Position numbers and translations under genes: made by a program. From Adhaeribacter sp. (GTDB lineage: Bacteria; Bacteroidota; Bacteroidia; Cytophagales; Hymenobacteraceae), in assembly GCA_028288395.1 (NCBI GenBank), contig JAQBNV010000561.1:1-7338 (forward strand): DNA of 7,338 nt. Direction: 5' to 3'. The first letter of the stretch is position 1. Each line of letters begins with the position of its first letter. A model generated the notes under the pieces. That model searched no databases. It was not told the origin of the DNA and saw nothing but the letters and a program-made list of their open reading frames with translations. Positions 7,269 through 7,338 of this stretch are shown piece by piece.

Positions 7269-7338
7269 ATGAAGAAATATTTTTTACTTTTCTTTCTTAT
7301 TTTAATCCATAGCCTTTGGGGCTGTCCAAACAGGGGTG
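7269..7338 (+). CDS. Lipoprotein, 5' fragment (truncated by window edge)
   Basis: Only 23 codons are present, starting at an ATG 44 nt after the glycosidase stop codon. They encode a basic start (MKK), a strongly hydrophobic core rich in Leu, Phe and Ile, and the lipobox LWGC with Cys19, followed by PNRG. This is a lipoprotein signal peptide. No terminator is seen in the gap, which is AT-rich near the start codon, so co-transcription with the glycosidase is likely. By analogy with other beta-glucan PULs it could be a second GH144-type enzyme, a GH3 beta-glucosidase or another binding protein, but nothing in the visible residues decides this. Confidence 0.75.
   Translation, partial: MKKYFLLFFLILIHSLWGCPNRG

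Overview
The window is part of a polysaccharide utilization locus (PUL) from a member of the Bacteroidota. It holds four complete genes and the start of a fifth, all on the + strand. The evidence for the phylum is a SusC/SusD pair, three further lipoprotein-type signal peptides, acidic or charged residues just after several lipobox cysteines, and starts without clear Shine-Dalgarno sequences. Moderate GC content and the style of the proteins suggest an environmental Cytophagales or Chitinophagales lineage (Hymenobacteraceae would fit). Genus is not resolved from this sequence.

Layout: (1) 28-3030 is a SusC/RagA-type TonB-dependent outer-membrane transporter. (2) 3051-4547, after 20 nt, is its SusD/RagB-type surface lipoprotein partner. 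(3) 4598-5437, after 50 nt, is a LamG/concanavalin-A-like lipoprotein in the position where classical Sus loci carry SusE/SusF glycan-binding proteins. (4) 5438-5562 is a 125-nt gap with a strong intrinsic-terminator-like hairpin and then a 9-bp tandem repeat with a degenerate inverted copy. (5) 5563-7224 is a lipoprotein with an N-terminal Ig-like (Big_5-type) domain and a C-terminal 'glucoamylase'-family (PF10091) domain, which corresponds to GH144, the endo-beta-1,2-glucanase family. (6) 7269-7338 is the first 23 codons of another lipoprotein, cut by the window edge.

Proposed working model (inference): the GH144-type lipoprotein cuts a glucan, most likely a beta-1,2-glucan, at the cell surface or in the periplasm. 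The LamG lipoprotein and SusD hold the glycan or its oligosaccharides, and SusC imports them using TonB energy. The terminator suggests the binding/transport trio and the enzyme genes can be expressed at different levels or from separate promoters. No regulator, RNA gene, mobile element or CRISPR array is visible, and no intergenic stretch exceeds 125 nt. The system is a recognisable PUL rather than a new class of system. Its points of interest are the substrate prediction, the non-canonical LamG binding protein and the structured intergenic region.
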